Part shown: positions 1 through 8,967 of the stretch, piece after piece
How positions within the stretch are numbered: position 1 is the first letter of the stretch
Layout: every line of letters begins with the position of its first letter
DNA from: Vibrio splendidus
GTDB lineage: Bacteria > Pseudomonadota > Gammaproteobacteria > Enterobacterales > Vibrionaceae
Assembly (NCBI RefSeq): GCF_003345295.1
Contig: NZ_CP031055.1
Coordinates: 372,001-436,000, forward strand
Direction: 5' to 3'
Length of the DNA: 64,000 bases
Translations under genes and position numbers: made by a program
The notes under the pieces: generated by a model
Seen by the model: the letters and a program-made list of their open reading frames with translations, nothing else
Told to the model about the DNA's origin: nothing
Databases searched by the model: none

Positions 1-965
1 TAAGCGATTTAACTGAGTTTGAAGACGAAGAAGAAGAGCAAGTTGATTTCACTGAAGAAGAAGCGGAAGAAGAATTCAAGCGCCTTCAAGATCAACCAAT
101 TAAGCTAGCGATCATTGGCCGTCCTAACGTTGGTAAATCAACACTAACTAACCGTATTCTTGGTGAAGAACGTGTTGTTGTTTACGATATGCCAGGCACA
201 ACTCGTGACTCTATCTACATTCCAATGCAGCGTGATGAGCGTGAATACGTTCTGATTGATACTGCAGGTGTTCGTCGTCGTAAAAATATCAACGAAACAG
301 TAGAGAAGTTCTCAGTGGTTAAAACACTGAAAGCAATTGAAGATGCTAACGTTGTATTGCTGCTTATTGATGCTCGAGACAACATCTCTGATCAAGATTT
401 AAGCTTGTTAGGCTTTGCGTTGAATGCTGGTCGTTCAATTGTTATTGCAGTAAACAAGTGGGATGGTCTAGACAGCGATGTTAAAGATCGCGTTAAGAAA
501 GAACTAGACCGTCGTTTAGGTTTCGTTGATTTCGCACGTATTCACTTTATCTCTGCGCTTCACGGTACAGGTGTTGGTCACTTGTTTGAATCTGTTCAAG
601 AAGCTTACAAGTCAGCAACGACTCGTGTTGGTACTTCTGTGCTAACTCGTATCATGAAGATGGCGACTGATGATCACCAACCGCCTATGGTTCGTGGCCG
701 TCGTGTTAAATTGAAATACGCACACGCTGGTGGCTACAACCCACCGATTATCGTGATCCACGGTAACCAAGTACGTAACTTGCCAGATTCATACAAACGA
801 TTCTTGATGAACTACTACCGTCGTTCACTAGAGATTATGGGTACACCTATTCGCATTCAATTCCAGAACAGCGAGAACCCATTTGAAGCTAAGACAACCA
901 AGCTGACAATTTCTCAAGAACGTAAACGTAAGCGTATGATGAGCATGGTTAAAGGTCGTAAGTAA
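1..965 (+). CDS. der: GTPase Der (EngA), 5'-truncated
   Basis: Ribosome-assembly GTPase acting on the 50S subunit. The reading frame is open from position 3, so the true start and the whole first G domain lie outside the window. What remains is the very acidic linker (runs of Glu/Asp, about codons 1-30), the second G domain with P-loop GRPNVGKS, the DTAGV switch and NKWD specificity motif, and the C-terminal KH-like domain ending in a basic tail (ERKRKRMMSMVKGRK). Der is normally about 490-500 residues; roughly 320 are present. A hairpin terminator follows directly. Identification is firm; only the start is missing. Confidence 0.97.
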   Translation, partial: SDLTEFEDEEEEQVDFTEEEAEEEFKRLQDQPIKLAIIGRPNVGKSTLTNRILGEERVVVYDMPGTTRDSIYIPMQRDEREYVLIDTAGVRRRKNINETVEKFSVVKTLKAIEDANVVLLLIDARDNISDQDLSLLGFALNAGRSIVIAVNKWDGLDSDVKDRVKKELDRRLGFVDFARIHFISALHGTGVGHLFESVQEAYKSATTRVGTSVLTRIMKMATDDHQPPMVRGRRVKLKYAHAGGYNPPIIVIHGNQVRNLPDSYKRFLMNYYRRSLEIMGTPIRIQFQNSENPFEAKTTKLTISQERKRKRMMSMVKGRK

Positions 966-983
966 ACCTTTCCAATAGATTTG

Positions 984-1012
984 ATACCCGAGCCTGTCTC
1001 GGGTATTTTTTT
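984..1012 (+). terminator. Rho-independent terminator of der
   Basis: A 9-bp stem, ATACCCGAG with CTCGGGTAT, is separated by five bases and followed by a T run. It sits 19 bases after the der stop codon. Confidence 0.9.
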
Positions 1013-1098
1013 AAGCAAAATTCACGTTAAGCCATAACCTCATATCTCCATATCGTGATGGGTTAACGAATTAGACTCAATTTCAAAAGAAGAACGAT

Positions 1099-2019
1099 AT
1101 GACCACTAGCGATTCTATGACACCAGCGATATCCATGAAACCAATAATAGTTATCACACCAACCATCACTCAATTCTGCCATCAGGCTTGGCAGATCAAT
1201 GCAAAGGCGTTGTACGTTGAAAACGATGACAGCAAAACCTACCTGATCACCGACATGACACCTTTCCACCCTGTTAGTCATATTTGGCCCGATCACCCAG
1301 CAGACCAAGGCTTTGTTAATGTTGGTGACGTGCAATATCCCGTTGAAGACTGTCTTGTTGGTGCAATAGAACAATCTACTGGCAAGCTTCATATCGCAGC
1401 AGATATCCCTGTTAAGCGTGATACGGAAGGGTGGACGTTTGTGGTTGTCCACCAGCTACCTGTATCTGCTTCTATGATTAAGGTTAACGACGAAGTCATG
1501 TTGACGGTTGATAAAGAGTATCAAGCTAGTTTGAGCCGTGGTCACAGCGCTGGCCACATCGCTTTCCTAGCCTTGAATAAAGTATTGGCTGAGAGCTACT
1601 GGCGTAAAGATGCAGATAGAAAAGATCCGCTTGGCAGTTATGACTTCAATAGCTACGCGCAAGTGACTAGCTTTGTGACTCCCGAGTTGTGTACCGATAA
1701 GTATCGTTTGGGAAAAACCCTGAAGAAGCGCGGTTTGAACGTTGCAGACATGCTAACCAATCTTGGTGGTATCGAAGCCGACATCAATCAGATGATTAAA
1801 GGTTGGCTCGCAGACTCGACGTCAGTAGCAATGAGACTGGAAGGTGAGGCATTAACAGACTCTCGCTATTGGGAATGGCAGTTGGATAGCGACACTTTAG
1901 TGTCTATTCCTTGTGGTGGTACTCACATCGAGAATACGTCAGAGCTTAAGTCTTTATCGGTTAAGTTAACCCAGTTAGATGACCAGCATATTGAAATGCT
2001 GACGCATGTAATACGATGA
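1099..2019 (+). CDS. AlaX-type alanyl-tRNA editing domain protein
   Basis: Probable stand-alone editing hydrolase related to the editing domain of alanyl-tRNA synthetase, which removes wrongly attached Ser or Gly from tRNA-Ala. The two halves of the family zinc site are visible: HSAGH (HxxxH, residues 149-153) and CGGTH (CxxxH, residues 272-276). The 306-residue protein has no synthetase catalytic or tRNA-binding part. The chosen ATG has an AAGAAG-like ribosome site; a second in-frame ATG 12 codons later (MKPII) is possible. It sits alone between der and a GGDEF gene. The family is clear; the exact tRNA substrate is inferred. Confidence 0.82.
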   Translation: MTTSDSMTPAISMKPIIVITPTITQFCHQAWQINAKALYVENDDSKTYLITDMTPFHPVSHIWPDHPADQGFVNVGDVQYPVEDCLVGAIEQSTGKLHIAADIPVKRDTEGWTFVVVHQLPVSASMIKVNDEVMLTVDKEYQASLSRGHSAGHIAFLALNKVLAESYWRKDADRKDPLGSYDFNSYAQVTSFVTPELCTDKYRLGKTLKKRGLNVADMLTNLGGIEADINQMIKGWLADSTSVAMRLEGEALTDSRYWEWQLDSDTLVSIPCGGTHIENTSELKSLSVKLTQLDDQHIEMLTHVIR

Positions 2020-2308
2020 TTTAGACTATAGATCGAAATGGCTTATGCTGTTTTTTTTGTTTTAATAGGTAACTTTTAATATAAATGACTATTTAAAATT
2101 GAAATGCAGCACATGTAACTTATGCTTTCGGTGTGTGGTGATATAAATATTCTTTTTGGGGTAGATCGCTGATCAAAATAGATAAAGCGAAAGATCAACC
2201 TATGATCTTCGATTGTGTGTACAGCTTATTTAGTGTGTTATTATTAACCAATAGTAAGCTTGCATAAGAACAAGCTGTACCCTATTACACAATTGAAAGC
2301 TTTAGTGA
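2020..2308. other. AT-rich gap, no gene seen
   Basis: This 289-base spacer before the GGDEF gene is AT-rich and probably holds its promoter. I see no convincing hairpin terminator, RNA gene or open frame in it. Confidence 0.5.
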
Positions 2309-3310
2309 ATGGAACAACAATTTTTATTAGAAGGCCATCGAGCCGTCAACAGTTTGCTGCGCAAGCTTGCTCTTGGGATGGATCGCAAAGATTTAAACCA
2401 TAAGATCATTCAGCTTACCGAGCAGATTTTTGGGCAGCGCATGGCTTCAATTTTACTGCTCAACTCTGAGTCAAAGACTTTACACCTTGAATATGCCCCA
2501 AACCTGCCTGATTTTTACAATCAGCAGATAGAAGGGGTTGGGATTGGTGCAGGGATTGGTTCTTGTGGCGAGGCGGCTGCACTCAAGAAAGCAGTGATGG
2601 TCTCCAATATAAATACACACCCAAACTGGGCACCTTTCTTAGCCTTAACCAATCAAGCCAATTTACATGCCTGTTGGTCGGTACCTATCATCTCATCGCA
2701 CGGTCATGTACTGGGTACCTTCGCCATTTATAGCCAGTACATATCTGAGCCGCATGAATTTGAGCTTGAGATCTTAGAGCTATTGGCCTCCCTATATTCG
2801 GTCGCACTAGAAAAGTTTGAACTGGAGAATCAGCTTAACTTTTTTGCCAATCGTGATTCTCTTACCCATTGCTTGAATCGTCGCGCATTGTTTAATGAAG
2901 CTGAGAAAGTGTTGGCTAAGCGATGTTTTGGTGACAAGGTTATGGCGTGTCTGTTTGTTGATGTCGATAAGTTCAAATCGATTAACGATACTTATGGTCA
3001 TAGTTTTGGTGATGATGTGCTGTTGGCGGTTGCAAAAGTCCTCGATGAGGCTACCACAGCATGTGCCAAGATAGGGCGTTACGGTGGCGATGAGTTTGTG
3101 GTGTTTTCTTGCTTTGATGATCAAGAAAGCGTTGTTAGCTTCTACCACGACTTAGAGAAAGCACTGCAACAAGCGCTTTATATCAATGATGTGCAGTTCT
3201 CAGTGAGTGTCGGGCTGTCTTGTGAGAAAGATCCTCAAGGATTAGACCAGTTGATCGCACAAGCTGATAAGAACATGTATCAAATCAAGCAAGCCAAGTC
3301 TCAGCGGTAG
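2309..3310 (+). CDS. GAF-GGDEF diguanylate cyclase
   Basis: Likely makes the second messenger cyclic di-GMP from two GTP. Residues about 20-170 form a GAF-like sensor domain (GSCGEAA and CWSVPI motifs). Residues about 172-330 form the cyclase domain, with an intact GGDEF active site at 259-263 and a metal-binding FVDVDKFKSIND stretch. There are no transmembrane segments, so it is cytoplasmic. The usual RxxD inhibitory site five residues before GGDEF is absent: the aligned residues are TACA. The ligand of the GAF domain cannot be told from sequence. It lies between the AlaX gene and yfgJ. Confidence 0.9.
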   Translation: MEQQFLLEGHRAVNSLLRKLALGMDRKDLNHKIIQLTEQIFGQRMASILLLNSESKTLHLEYAPNLPDFYNQQIEGVGIGAGIGSCGEAAALKKAVMVSNINTHPNWAPFLALTNQANLHACWSVPIISSHGHVLGTFAIYSQYISEPHEFELEILELLASLYSVALEKFELENQLNFFANRDSLTHCLNRRALFNEAEKVLAKRCFGDKVMACLFVDVDKFKSINDTYGHSFGDDVLLAVAKVLDEATTACAKIGRYGGDEFVVFSCFDDQESVVSFYHDLEKALQQALYINDVQFSVSVGLSCEKDPQGLDQLIAQADKNMYQIKQAKSQR

Positions 3311-3346
3311 TAGATTGTAAAAATAGTAGTGAATTAGGAAATGCTA

Positions 3347-3574
3347 ATGAGTGAAAATATCTGCCCTAAGTGCCAGTCTGAGCTAACTTGGGATGGCAAG
3401 TATCACTGTGAAAGTTGTCAGGCTCACTTTACTAAAGTTGGGTTTTGCCCTGAGTGCAGCAGCCAACTTGAGAAGCTTCAAGCCTGTGGTGCGGCGAGCT
3501 ATTTTTGTAATGCCGATTGCAACGAATTGAAGTCTAAGTCGAGAGTAAAATTCGAATTCCAACCAGCGGAATAG
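3347..3574 (+). CDS. yfgJ: YfgJ-family zinc-ribbon protein
   Basis: Small protein of 75 residues with two zinc ribbons: CPKC...CESC in the first half, and CPEC followed by two further Cys (YFCNADC) in the second. It matches the layout of E. coli YfgJ, which also lies beside der. The family function is unknown. The ATG at 3347 is preferred over 3341 because the AGGA at 3336-3339 is then seven bases upstream. A terminator follows. In this genome an AlaX gene and a cyclase gene lie between der and yfgJ. Confidence 0.85.
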   Translation: MSENICPKCQSELTWDGKYHCESCQAHFTKVGFCPECSSQLEKLQACGAASYFCNADCNELKSKSRVKFEFQPAE

Positions 3575-3617
3575 CCTTAAGCTACATGGTTTGAACGATT
3601 ATCGTTGATGCTTTATC

Positions 3618-3650
3618 AAAGACCCAATACCAAAGTGTTGGGTCTTTTTT
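3618..3650 (+). terminator. Rho-independent terminator after yfgJ
   Basis: AAAGACCCAA pairs with TTGGGTCTTT, followed by a run of T. Confidence 0.9.
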
Positions 3651-3733
3651 GTATCTGATGAACAGGAATGTGTCATCTTGGTTCATTCTCATCGCCATTG
3701 CACCAGCATGAAACATAGTGACATGATTGCTAT

Positions 3734-3748
3734 GCACTTTATTGGTGT
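3734..3748 (+). promoter_or_regulatory. Candidate NtrC binding site upstream of urtA
   Basis: The sequence GCACTTTATTGGTGT is close to the palindromic NtrC pattern GCACC-N4-TGGTGC, with one mismatch in each outer half. A further half-site (GCACC) begins at 3700. The position, 61 bases before the start of the sigma-54-like element, suits an activator site. It is a pattern match only. Confidence 0.5.
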
Positions 3749-3808
3749 GGCTTGCTATTAAGTTTAGTTAATACAAAAGCTTATAAATTTATTGATTGCT
3801 TTTTAAGT

Positions 3809-3825
3809 TTGGCACTCTTCTTGTA
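3809..3825 (+). promoter_or_regulatory. Candidate sigma-54 promoter of the urt operon
   Basis: TTGGCAC followed by five bases and TTGTA matches the sigma-54 -24/-12 pattern (YTGGCAC-N5-TTGCW). The GG doublet and the 10-base spacing are correct, but the -12 element reads GT rather than GC. It lies 44 bases before the urtA start codon. Nitrogen-limitation control of urea uptake would be expected biologically. Confidence 0.6.
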
Positions 3826-3868
3826 ACTCTGTAATTGAATAACAAAAATACAATTATGGAGTAATATC

Positions 3869-5155
3869 ATGAACAAGGTGTTCAATTTATCGCTAGCTGC
3901 ACTGTGTACAACACTTTCATTTTCTTCTGCAACAGTGTTTGCTGCTGATGAGACCATCAAGGTCGGTGTTCTACACTCACTTTCTGGCACTATGGCGATC
4001 AGTGAGACAACGCTAAAAGATACCGTGCTAATGCTTATCGAAGAGCAGAACAAAAGGGGCGGTTTGCTTGGCAAGAAGTTGGAACCTGTGGTTGTTGACC
4101 CTGCGTCAAACTGGCCGCTATTTGCAGAAAAAGCACGTGAGCTTATCGAAAAAGAGAAAGTGGACGTGGTGTTCGGTGGTTGGACATCGGTATCACGTAA
4201 ATCCATGCTGCCTGTTTTTGAAGAACTCAACAGCATCCTTTTCTACCCAGTACAGTATGAAGGCGAAGAGTCTTCTAAAAACGTTTTCTACACCGGTGCC
4301 GCGCCAAACCAACAAGCGATCCCAGCAGTGGATTACTTGATGGAAGAGCTTGAAGTCGAGCGCTGGGTACTTGCAGGTACCGATTACGTTTATCCACGTA
4401 CAACCAATAAGATCTTAGAAGCCTACCTAAAAGATAAAGGTGTCGCAGAAGAAGACATCATGATCAACTACACGCCATTTGGTCACTCTGATTGGCAATC
4501 TATCGTTTCAGACATCAAAAAGTTCGGTGAAGCTGGCAAGAAAACCGCTGTGGTTTCTACTGTAAACGGCGATGCGAACGTGCCTTTCTATAAAGAGCTA
4601 GGCGCTCAAGGCATTTCATCTGAAGACATCCCAGTTATCGCATTCTCCGTTGGTGAAGAAGAACTATCAGGTATGGACACAGAACCACTGGTAGGCCACC
4701 TAGCTGCATGGAACTACTTCATGAGTGTTGATACAGAAGCCAATGAAGAGTTTGTTGAAACGTGGCAGTCGTTCATTAAGAGTGAAAAGCGTGTCACCAA
4801 TGACCCAATGGAAGCTCACTATGTTGGCTTCAACATGTGGGCTCAAGCGGTCACTAATGCGGGCACAACCGATCCTGAATCTGTGCAAGATGCCTTGATT
4901 GGTGTGTCTGTTCCAAATCTTTCTGGTGGCTACTCAACCATGCTGCCAAACCACCACATTACTAAACCAGTCCTGATCGGTGAGATCCAAGACGATGGTC
5001 AATTCGACATTGTTTGGGAAACCACTGGACTAGTGGCGGGTGATGCCTGGTCGAGTTACTTACCTGAATCGGCAAAACTGTTCTCTAGCTGGTCGAAGCC
5101 ATTCTCATGTGGTGCGTTTAACGTCGAAACGAAGAAGTGTTCTGGCGGTAACTAG
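3869..5155 (+). CDS. urtA: Urea ABC transporter, substrate-binding protein UrtA
   Basis: Periplasmic urea-binding protein of the high-affinity UrtABCDE importer. A signal peptide (about residues 1-25, ending VFA-ADE) leads into a type I periplasmic binding fold. It starts IKVGVLHSLSGTMA, a typical UrtA/amide-binding (FmdD-like) opening, and includes the characteristic YPVQYEGEESS stretch. The length of 428 residues is normal. It is the first gene of a cluster that leads directly into urease genes, which settles urea over other amides. It follows a candidate sigma-54 promoter. A structured spacer separates it from urtB. Confidence 0.96.
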   Translation: MNKVFNLSLAALCTTLSFSSATVFAADETIKVGVLHSLSGTMAISETTLKDTVLMLIEEQNKRGGLLGKKLEPVVVDPASNWPLFAEKARELIEKEKVDVVFGGWTSVSRKSMLPVFEELNSILFYPVQYEGEESSKNVFYTGAAPNQQAIPAVDYLMEELEVERWVLAGTDYVYPRTTNKILEAYLKDKGVAEEDIMINYTPFGHSDWQSIVSDIKKFGEAGKKTAVVSTVNGDANVPFYKELGAQGISSEDIPVIAFSVGEEELSGMDTEPLVGHLAAWNYFMSVDTEANEEFVETWQSFIKSEKRVTNDPMEAHYVGFNMWAQAVTNAGTTDPESVQDALIGVSVPNLSGGYSTMLPNHHITKPVLIGEIQDDGQFDIVWETTGLVAGDAWSSYLPESAKLFSSWSKPFSCGAFNVETKKCSGGN

Positions 5156-5175
5156 AGCGTTAAGTCAGGAATATT

Positions 5176-5233
5176 GAGCCTTCCTGTTTGGGAAGAACGC
5201 CCCTGTTTAAGGGGCGAAGCGACCGGAAGGTTC
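5176..5233 (+). promoter_or_regulatory. Structured RNA spacer between urtA and urtB
   Basis: A 7-bp perfect hairpin (CGCCCCT / AGGGGCG, 5198-5204 with 5210-5216) lies inside a 9-bp outer stem (GAGCCTTCC, 5176-5184, with GGAAGGTTC, 5225-5233, one G-U pair). A small rival hairpin TTCC/GGAA (5181-5194) competes with the outer stem. No T run follows, so it is not a standard terminator. It may stabilise the urtA message or dampen downstream genes, as is common after binding-protein genes. Confidence 0.7.
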
Positions 5234-5315
5234 ATAGTTTCAGGTAACAACCACTATCCACACATCCTCCAAGTAAAAATAACAATATCTAACTTGGTTG
5301 GTTAAGGAAGCAGGG

Positions 5316-6944
5316 ATGAAGAACGTATTAAACGTATTTAAGGCACTATTGCTCATGGCAGTCAGTGCTCAGTTGGCTTTTGCGGGAATAACGGATGAAG
5401 CTAGCTTTACCAAGGCGCTAGTTGGTAAGAAAACATCGGATAAAGAATTAGCTATCGATTGGGTGATTGAGGCACAGACGGGAGACGTGTCGAAACCTAT
5501 TTTGGATGGTTGGTTAAACGGTAATCTCTATTATTTTAATGACAAACAAAGCGAGCAGTACAAACAGCTCTACCTGATTCAAAGCATTAAAACGGCAACC
5601 TCAGCTCAGTCGGTGTGGGATGAATCAAGCCTCAGTATCGAGAATGCTAAGCAGTTTAAAAAGGTGCGCGTGAACAACAAACTGCGCGGCATCTTACGTG
5701 GGGAAATTGCCTCGATTGGACTGAACAGCAGTAACCCAGAGGTGCGTTATAAAGCGGTTCTGGATCTGTTAGGAACCAAAGATTCTGCCATTATCGATCG
5801 TTTAGCTGAACTCAGAACAAATGAATCAGAGGACAAAGTGGCCGAGCTAATGGATTTGTCGTTAGCCATTTTCACCTCTCTTAATAACAGTGCCACCATT
5901 GAAGATCGTGTGGCTTCAATTGAACGAGTTGGCGACTTCAAACATTCAGTGGTACTCAAAACCTTAAATCAACTGCTTAACAGCGAACAAGATCCAAAAG
6001 TCTTAGCAGCAGCAGAACGTGCGATGGACGATTATCAACAAAGCCAAGCGCTGTATTCTGGTGTTGAAACCGTATTCTTCGGTTTGAGCTTGGGTTCAGT
6101 GTTGGTGTTGGCTGGCATAGGTTTAGCGATCACCTTTGGTGTGATGGGCGTTATTAATATGGCCCATGGTGAGCTGATCATGATTGGCGCTTACACCACC
6201 TATGTATTGCAGTTGTTGATGCCCAATCATATTGGCTTGGCACTGATACTCTCAATTCCCGCTGCGTTTATTGTGTCTGGCTTGGTGGGGATTGTGATTG
6301 AGCGAAGCGTGATTCGTCATCTTTACGGTCGCCCATTAGAAACCTTACTTGCTACCTTCGGTATTAGCTTGATCCTGCAGCAAGCCGTTCGCTCTATTTT
6401 CTCTCCACTCAACCGCTCAGTGAGTACGCCCGAATGGATGTCTGGCGCACTTCAATTAAACCCAATGTTGTCTCTGACCTACAACCGCTTATACATCATC
6501 TTGTTCTGTGGTTTGGTGTTTATGGGGCTATTGATGGTTTTGAAAAAGACACCACTAGGTTTGCAAGTTCGTGCAGTTTCTCAAAACCGTGGTATGGCCC
6601 GTGCGATGGGTATTCGTTCTGAGCGAGTTGATGCGATGACCTTCGGTTTAGGCTCTGGCGTTGCGGGTGTCGCGGGTGTGGCACTTTCTCAACTGACTAA
6701 CGTGGGTCCAAATATGGGGCAGGCGTACATCATCGACTCATTCATGGTGGTGGTATTCGGCGGTGTTGGCAACCTATGGGGCACGTTAGTCGCAGGCTTA
6801 AGCCTTGGTCTGTTCAATAAGATTTTAGAACCATGGGCTGGAGCGGTTCTCGCCAAGATTCTGGTACTGGTTTTCATCATTCTATTTATTCAAAAACGCC
6901 CACGCGGACTCTTCCCGCAACGTGGTCGTGCGGCTGAAGGTTAA
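5316..6944 (+). CDS. urtB: Urea ABC transporter permease UrtB
   Basis: Inner-membrane permease of the urea importer, of the branched-chain amino acid permease (LivH) class. The protein starts with a signal-like hydrophobic segment. A roughly 230-residue soluble part follows, as is usual for UrtB, and then the multi-span permease beginning near GLSLGSVLVLAGIG with the family motif MGVINMAHGELIMIGAY. The ATG at 5316 is chosen because AAGGAAG stands six bases upstream; a TTG at 5298 is an unlikely alternative. It is 542 residues long. urtC starts 10 bases after the stop codon. Confidence 0.96.
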   Translation: MKNVLNVFKALLLMAVSAQLAFAGITDEASFTKALVGKKTSDKELAIDWVIEAQTGDVSKPILDGWLNGNLYYFNDKQSEQYKQLYLIQSIKTATSAQSVWDESSLSIENAKQFKKVRVNNKLRGILRGEIASIGLNSSNPEVRYKAVLDLLGTKDSAIIDRLAELRTNESEDKVAELMDLSLAIFTSLNNSATIEDRVASIERVGDFKHSVVLKTLNQLLNSEQDPKVLAAAERAMDDYQQSQALYSGVETVFFGLSLGSVLVLAGIGLAITFGVMGVINMAHGELIMIGAYTTYVLQLLMPNHIGLALILSIPAAFIVSGLVGIVIERSVIRHLYGRPLETLLATFGISLILQQAVRSIFSPLNRSVSTPEWMSGALQLNPMLSLTYNRLYIILFCGLVFMGLLMVLKKTPLGLQVRAVSQNRGMARAMGIRSERVDAMTFGLGSGVAGVAGVALSQLTNVGPNMGQAYIIDSFMVVVFGGVGNLWGTLVAGLSLGLFNKILEPWAGAVLAKILVLVFIILFIQKRPRGLFPQRGRAAEG

Positions 6945-6954
6945 GGACAACATC

Positions 6955-8127
6955 ATGCAGTCAAAATCATTTGTACTTTCGGCGATGCGTGGTGACAAAG
7001 GTGGCCAACTGACCATCCTTGCCATTCTTGCGGCCGTCATTCTTATCCCACTGGCTAACACCATGTTACCAAGTGGACACCCGCTCCATGTAGAGACTTT
7101 CACTATCTCGCTGATGGGCAAATACCTGAGCTACGCAATGTTGGCGTTGGCGCTCGATCTTGTGTGGGGCTATCTCGGAATATTGAGCCTCGGCCACGGT
7201 GCTTTCTTTGCGCTTGGTGGTTATGCGATGGGTATGTACTTGATGCGTCAGATTGGTGACCGTGGGGTTTATGGTGATCCAATCCTGCCTGACTTTATGG
7301 TGTTCCTTGATTGGTCTGCGTTGCCGTGGTTCTGGCAGGGTTTTGATCAGTTCTGGTTCGCGTGCTTAATGGTGGTGTTGGTGCCGGGCGCATTGGCTTA
7401 CTTGTTTGGTTATTTAGCTTTCCGCTCTCGTGTGTCCGGGGTTTATCTTTCTATCATGACTCAGGCGTTAACTTACGCATTGATGTTGGCATTTTTCCGC
7501 AACGAGATGGGCTTTGGTGGTAACAATGGACTGACAGACTTCAAAGACATCATTGGCCTGAGTTTACAGAGTGATGCGGTCAAAATTGGTCTGTTTGTCG
7601 CGACTGGTATTGCGCTTATTCTCAGCTACATCGCTTGTCGCATGGTGGTGACCAGTCGATTAGGACGTGTGGCATTAGCGATTCGTGATACCGAGTCACG
7701 CACTCGCTTTATGGGCTACGACGTTGATGGTATCAAGCTGTGGGTCTTCGTGCTTTCAGCGGTTATCGCGGGTATTGCCGGGGCTTTATATGTCCCTCAA
7801 GTTGGCATCATTAACCCGGGAGAATTTGCTCCTCTTAACTCGATTGAGATTGTGGTTTGGGTTGCCTTAGGCGGTCGTGCCACTCTGTTTGGCGCCATTG
7901 TCGGGGCATTGATCATCAACTACGCCAAGAGCTGGTTTACGGTTGAGTTCCCAGAGGTGTGGTTATTTGCGCTGGGTGGGCTATTCGTACTCTCAACCAT
8001 GTACTTCCCACAAGGTGTAATTGGCTTTGTCAGTGAAAAGTGGCAGCAGCTACGTAAGGCATCAAATGGGAAAAACCAAGATAAAGATAAGGATGATCAG
8101 CACAAAGCCAAGGAGGTGAACGCATGA
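6955..8127 (+). CDS. urtC: Urea ABC transporter permease UrtC
   Basis: Second inner-membrane permease (LivM class) of the urea importer. Multiple hydrophobic spans cover most of the 390 residues, with LGHGAFFALGGYAMGMYLM and a GRVALAIRDTESRTRFMGY loop typical of the family; this loop contacts the ATPases. The C-terminus is a charged Lys/Asp-rich tail. The ATG at 6955 has AAGGA seven bases upstream and replaces a longer frame opening at 6922. Its stop overlaps the urtD start (ATGA), showing translational coupling. Confidence 0.96.
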   Translation: MQSKSFVLSAMRGDKGGQLTILAILAAVILIPLANTMLPSGHPLHVETFTISLMGKYLSYAMLALALDLVWGYLGILSLGHGAFFALGGYAMGMYLMRQIGDRGVYGDPILPDFMVFLDWSALPWFWQGFDQFWFACLMVVLVPGALAYLFGYLAFRSRVSGVYLSIMTQALTYALMLAFFRNEMGFGGNNGLTDFKDIIGLSLQSDAVKIGLFVATGIALILSYIACRMVVTSRLGRVALAIRDTESRTRFMGYDVDGIKLWVFVLSAVIAGIAGALYVPQVGIINPGEFAPLNSIEIVVWVALGGRATLFGAIVGALIINYAKSWFTVEFPEVWLFALGGLFVLSTMYFPQGVIGFVSEKWQQLRKASNGKNQDKDKDDQHKAKEVNA

Positions 8128-8966
8128 CCACATTTAATAGCGTAAAGGAATCGGTTCAGGCGTTCACTCGTCGAGACCAAGTCTTTGATTACCTTAAACC
8201 TGATATTCATCCCGCCATAGATACTCGCCATAACGTGCTGTTGTATGTGGAAGGCGTCAACAAAAGTTTCGATGGTTTCCAAGCGATAAACGATCTGAAC
8301 CTCTACATCAATGAAGGAGAGCTTCGCTGCATCATTGGCCCTAATGGCGCAGGTAAAACCACCATGATGGACATCATCACAGGTAAAACTAAGCCAGATA
8401 CTGGCGAAGTGTGGTTGGGTTCGAACATCAACTTATTGAAGATGACCGAAGCCGAAATTGCCAATGCAGGCGTTGGGCGTAAATTCCAAAAACCAACTGT
8501 GATTGAGTGTTTAACTGTGTGGCAGAACCTTGAATTAGCCATGGCGGGTGATCGCTCCGTGTGGGCGACGTTCACTGCTGTGATGTCTGGTGAGCAGAAA
8601 GACAAGCTGACCTCGGTACTTGAGCTGATTCATTTAAAAGACGAAGCGGCGAATTTGGCCGGTAACCTGTCTCACGGTCAGAAACAGTGGTTAGAGATAG
8701 GCATGTTATTGATGCAAAACCCTAGGCTATTGCTGGTGGATGAACCCGTTGCAGGCATGACTCACCAAGAGATGGATCGTACCTCTGAGTTACTCAATTC
8801 ACTGGCAGGTAAGCACTCGGTTGTGGTAGTTGAACACGATATGGATTTCGTTCGTTCTATCGCAAGCCATGTCACCGTGCTTCATCAAGGTCATGTGTTG
8901 GCTGAAGGCACCATGGATCAAGTGCAGGCTCACCCTGAAGTTAAACAAGTTTATCTCGGAGAATAG
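8124..8966 (+). CDS. urtD: Urea ABC transporter ATPase UrtD
   Basis: One of two ATP-hydrolysing subunits powering urea import, cytoplasmic and LivG-like. It has a Walker A motif GPNGAGKT, signature LSHGQKQ (a variant of LSGGQ), Walker B LLLVDEPVAGMT and the switch His in VVVEHDMDFV. The N-terminal extension of about 35 residues before the ATPase fold is usual for UrtD. A strong AAGGAGGT ribosome site precedes the ATG, which overlaps the urtC stop. The 280-residue length is normal. Confidence 0.96.
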   Translation: MTTFNSVKESVQAFTRRDQVFDYLKPDIHPAIDTRHNVLLYVEGVNKSFDGFQAINDLNLYINEGELRCIIGPNGAGKTTMMDIITGKTKPDTGEVWLGSNINLLKMTEAEIANAGVGRKFQKPTVIECLTVWQNLELAMAGDRSVWATFTAVMSGEQKDKLTSVLELIHLKDEAANLAGNLSHGQKQWLEIGMLLMQNPRLLLVDEPVAGMTHQEMDRTSELLNSLAGKHSVVVVEHDMDFVRSIASHVTVLHQGHVLAEGTMDQVQAHPEVKQVYLGE

Positions 8967-8967
8967 G

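Noticed and set aside
3781..4236. 151-residue minus-strand frame over the urtA start
   Set aside because: It covers the urtA signal peptide region and the candidate promoter. UrtA is far better supported, and the frame is Ser-rich as expected for a shadow.
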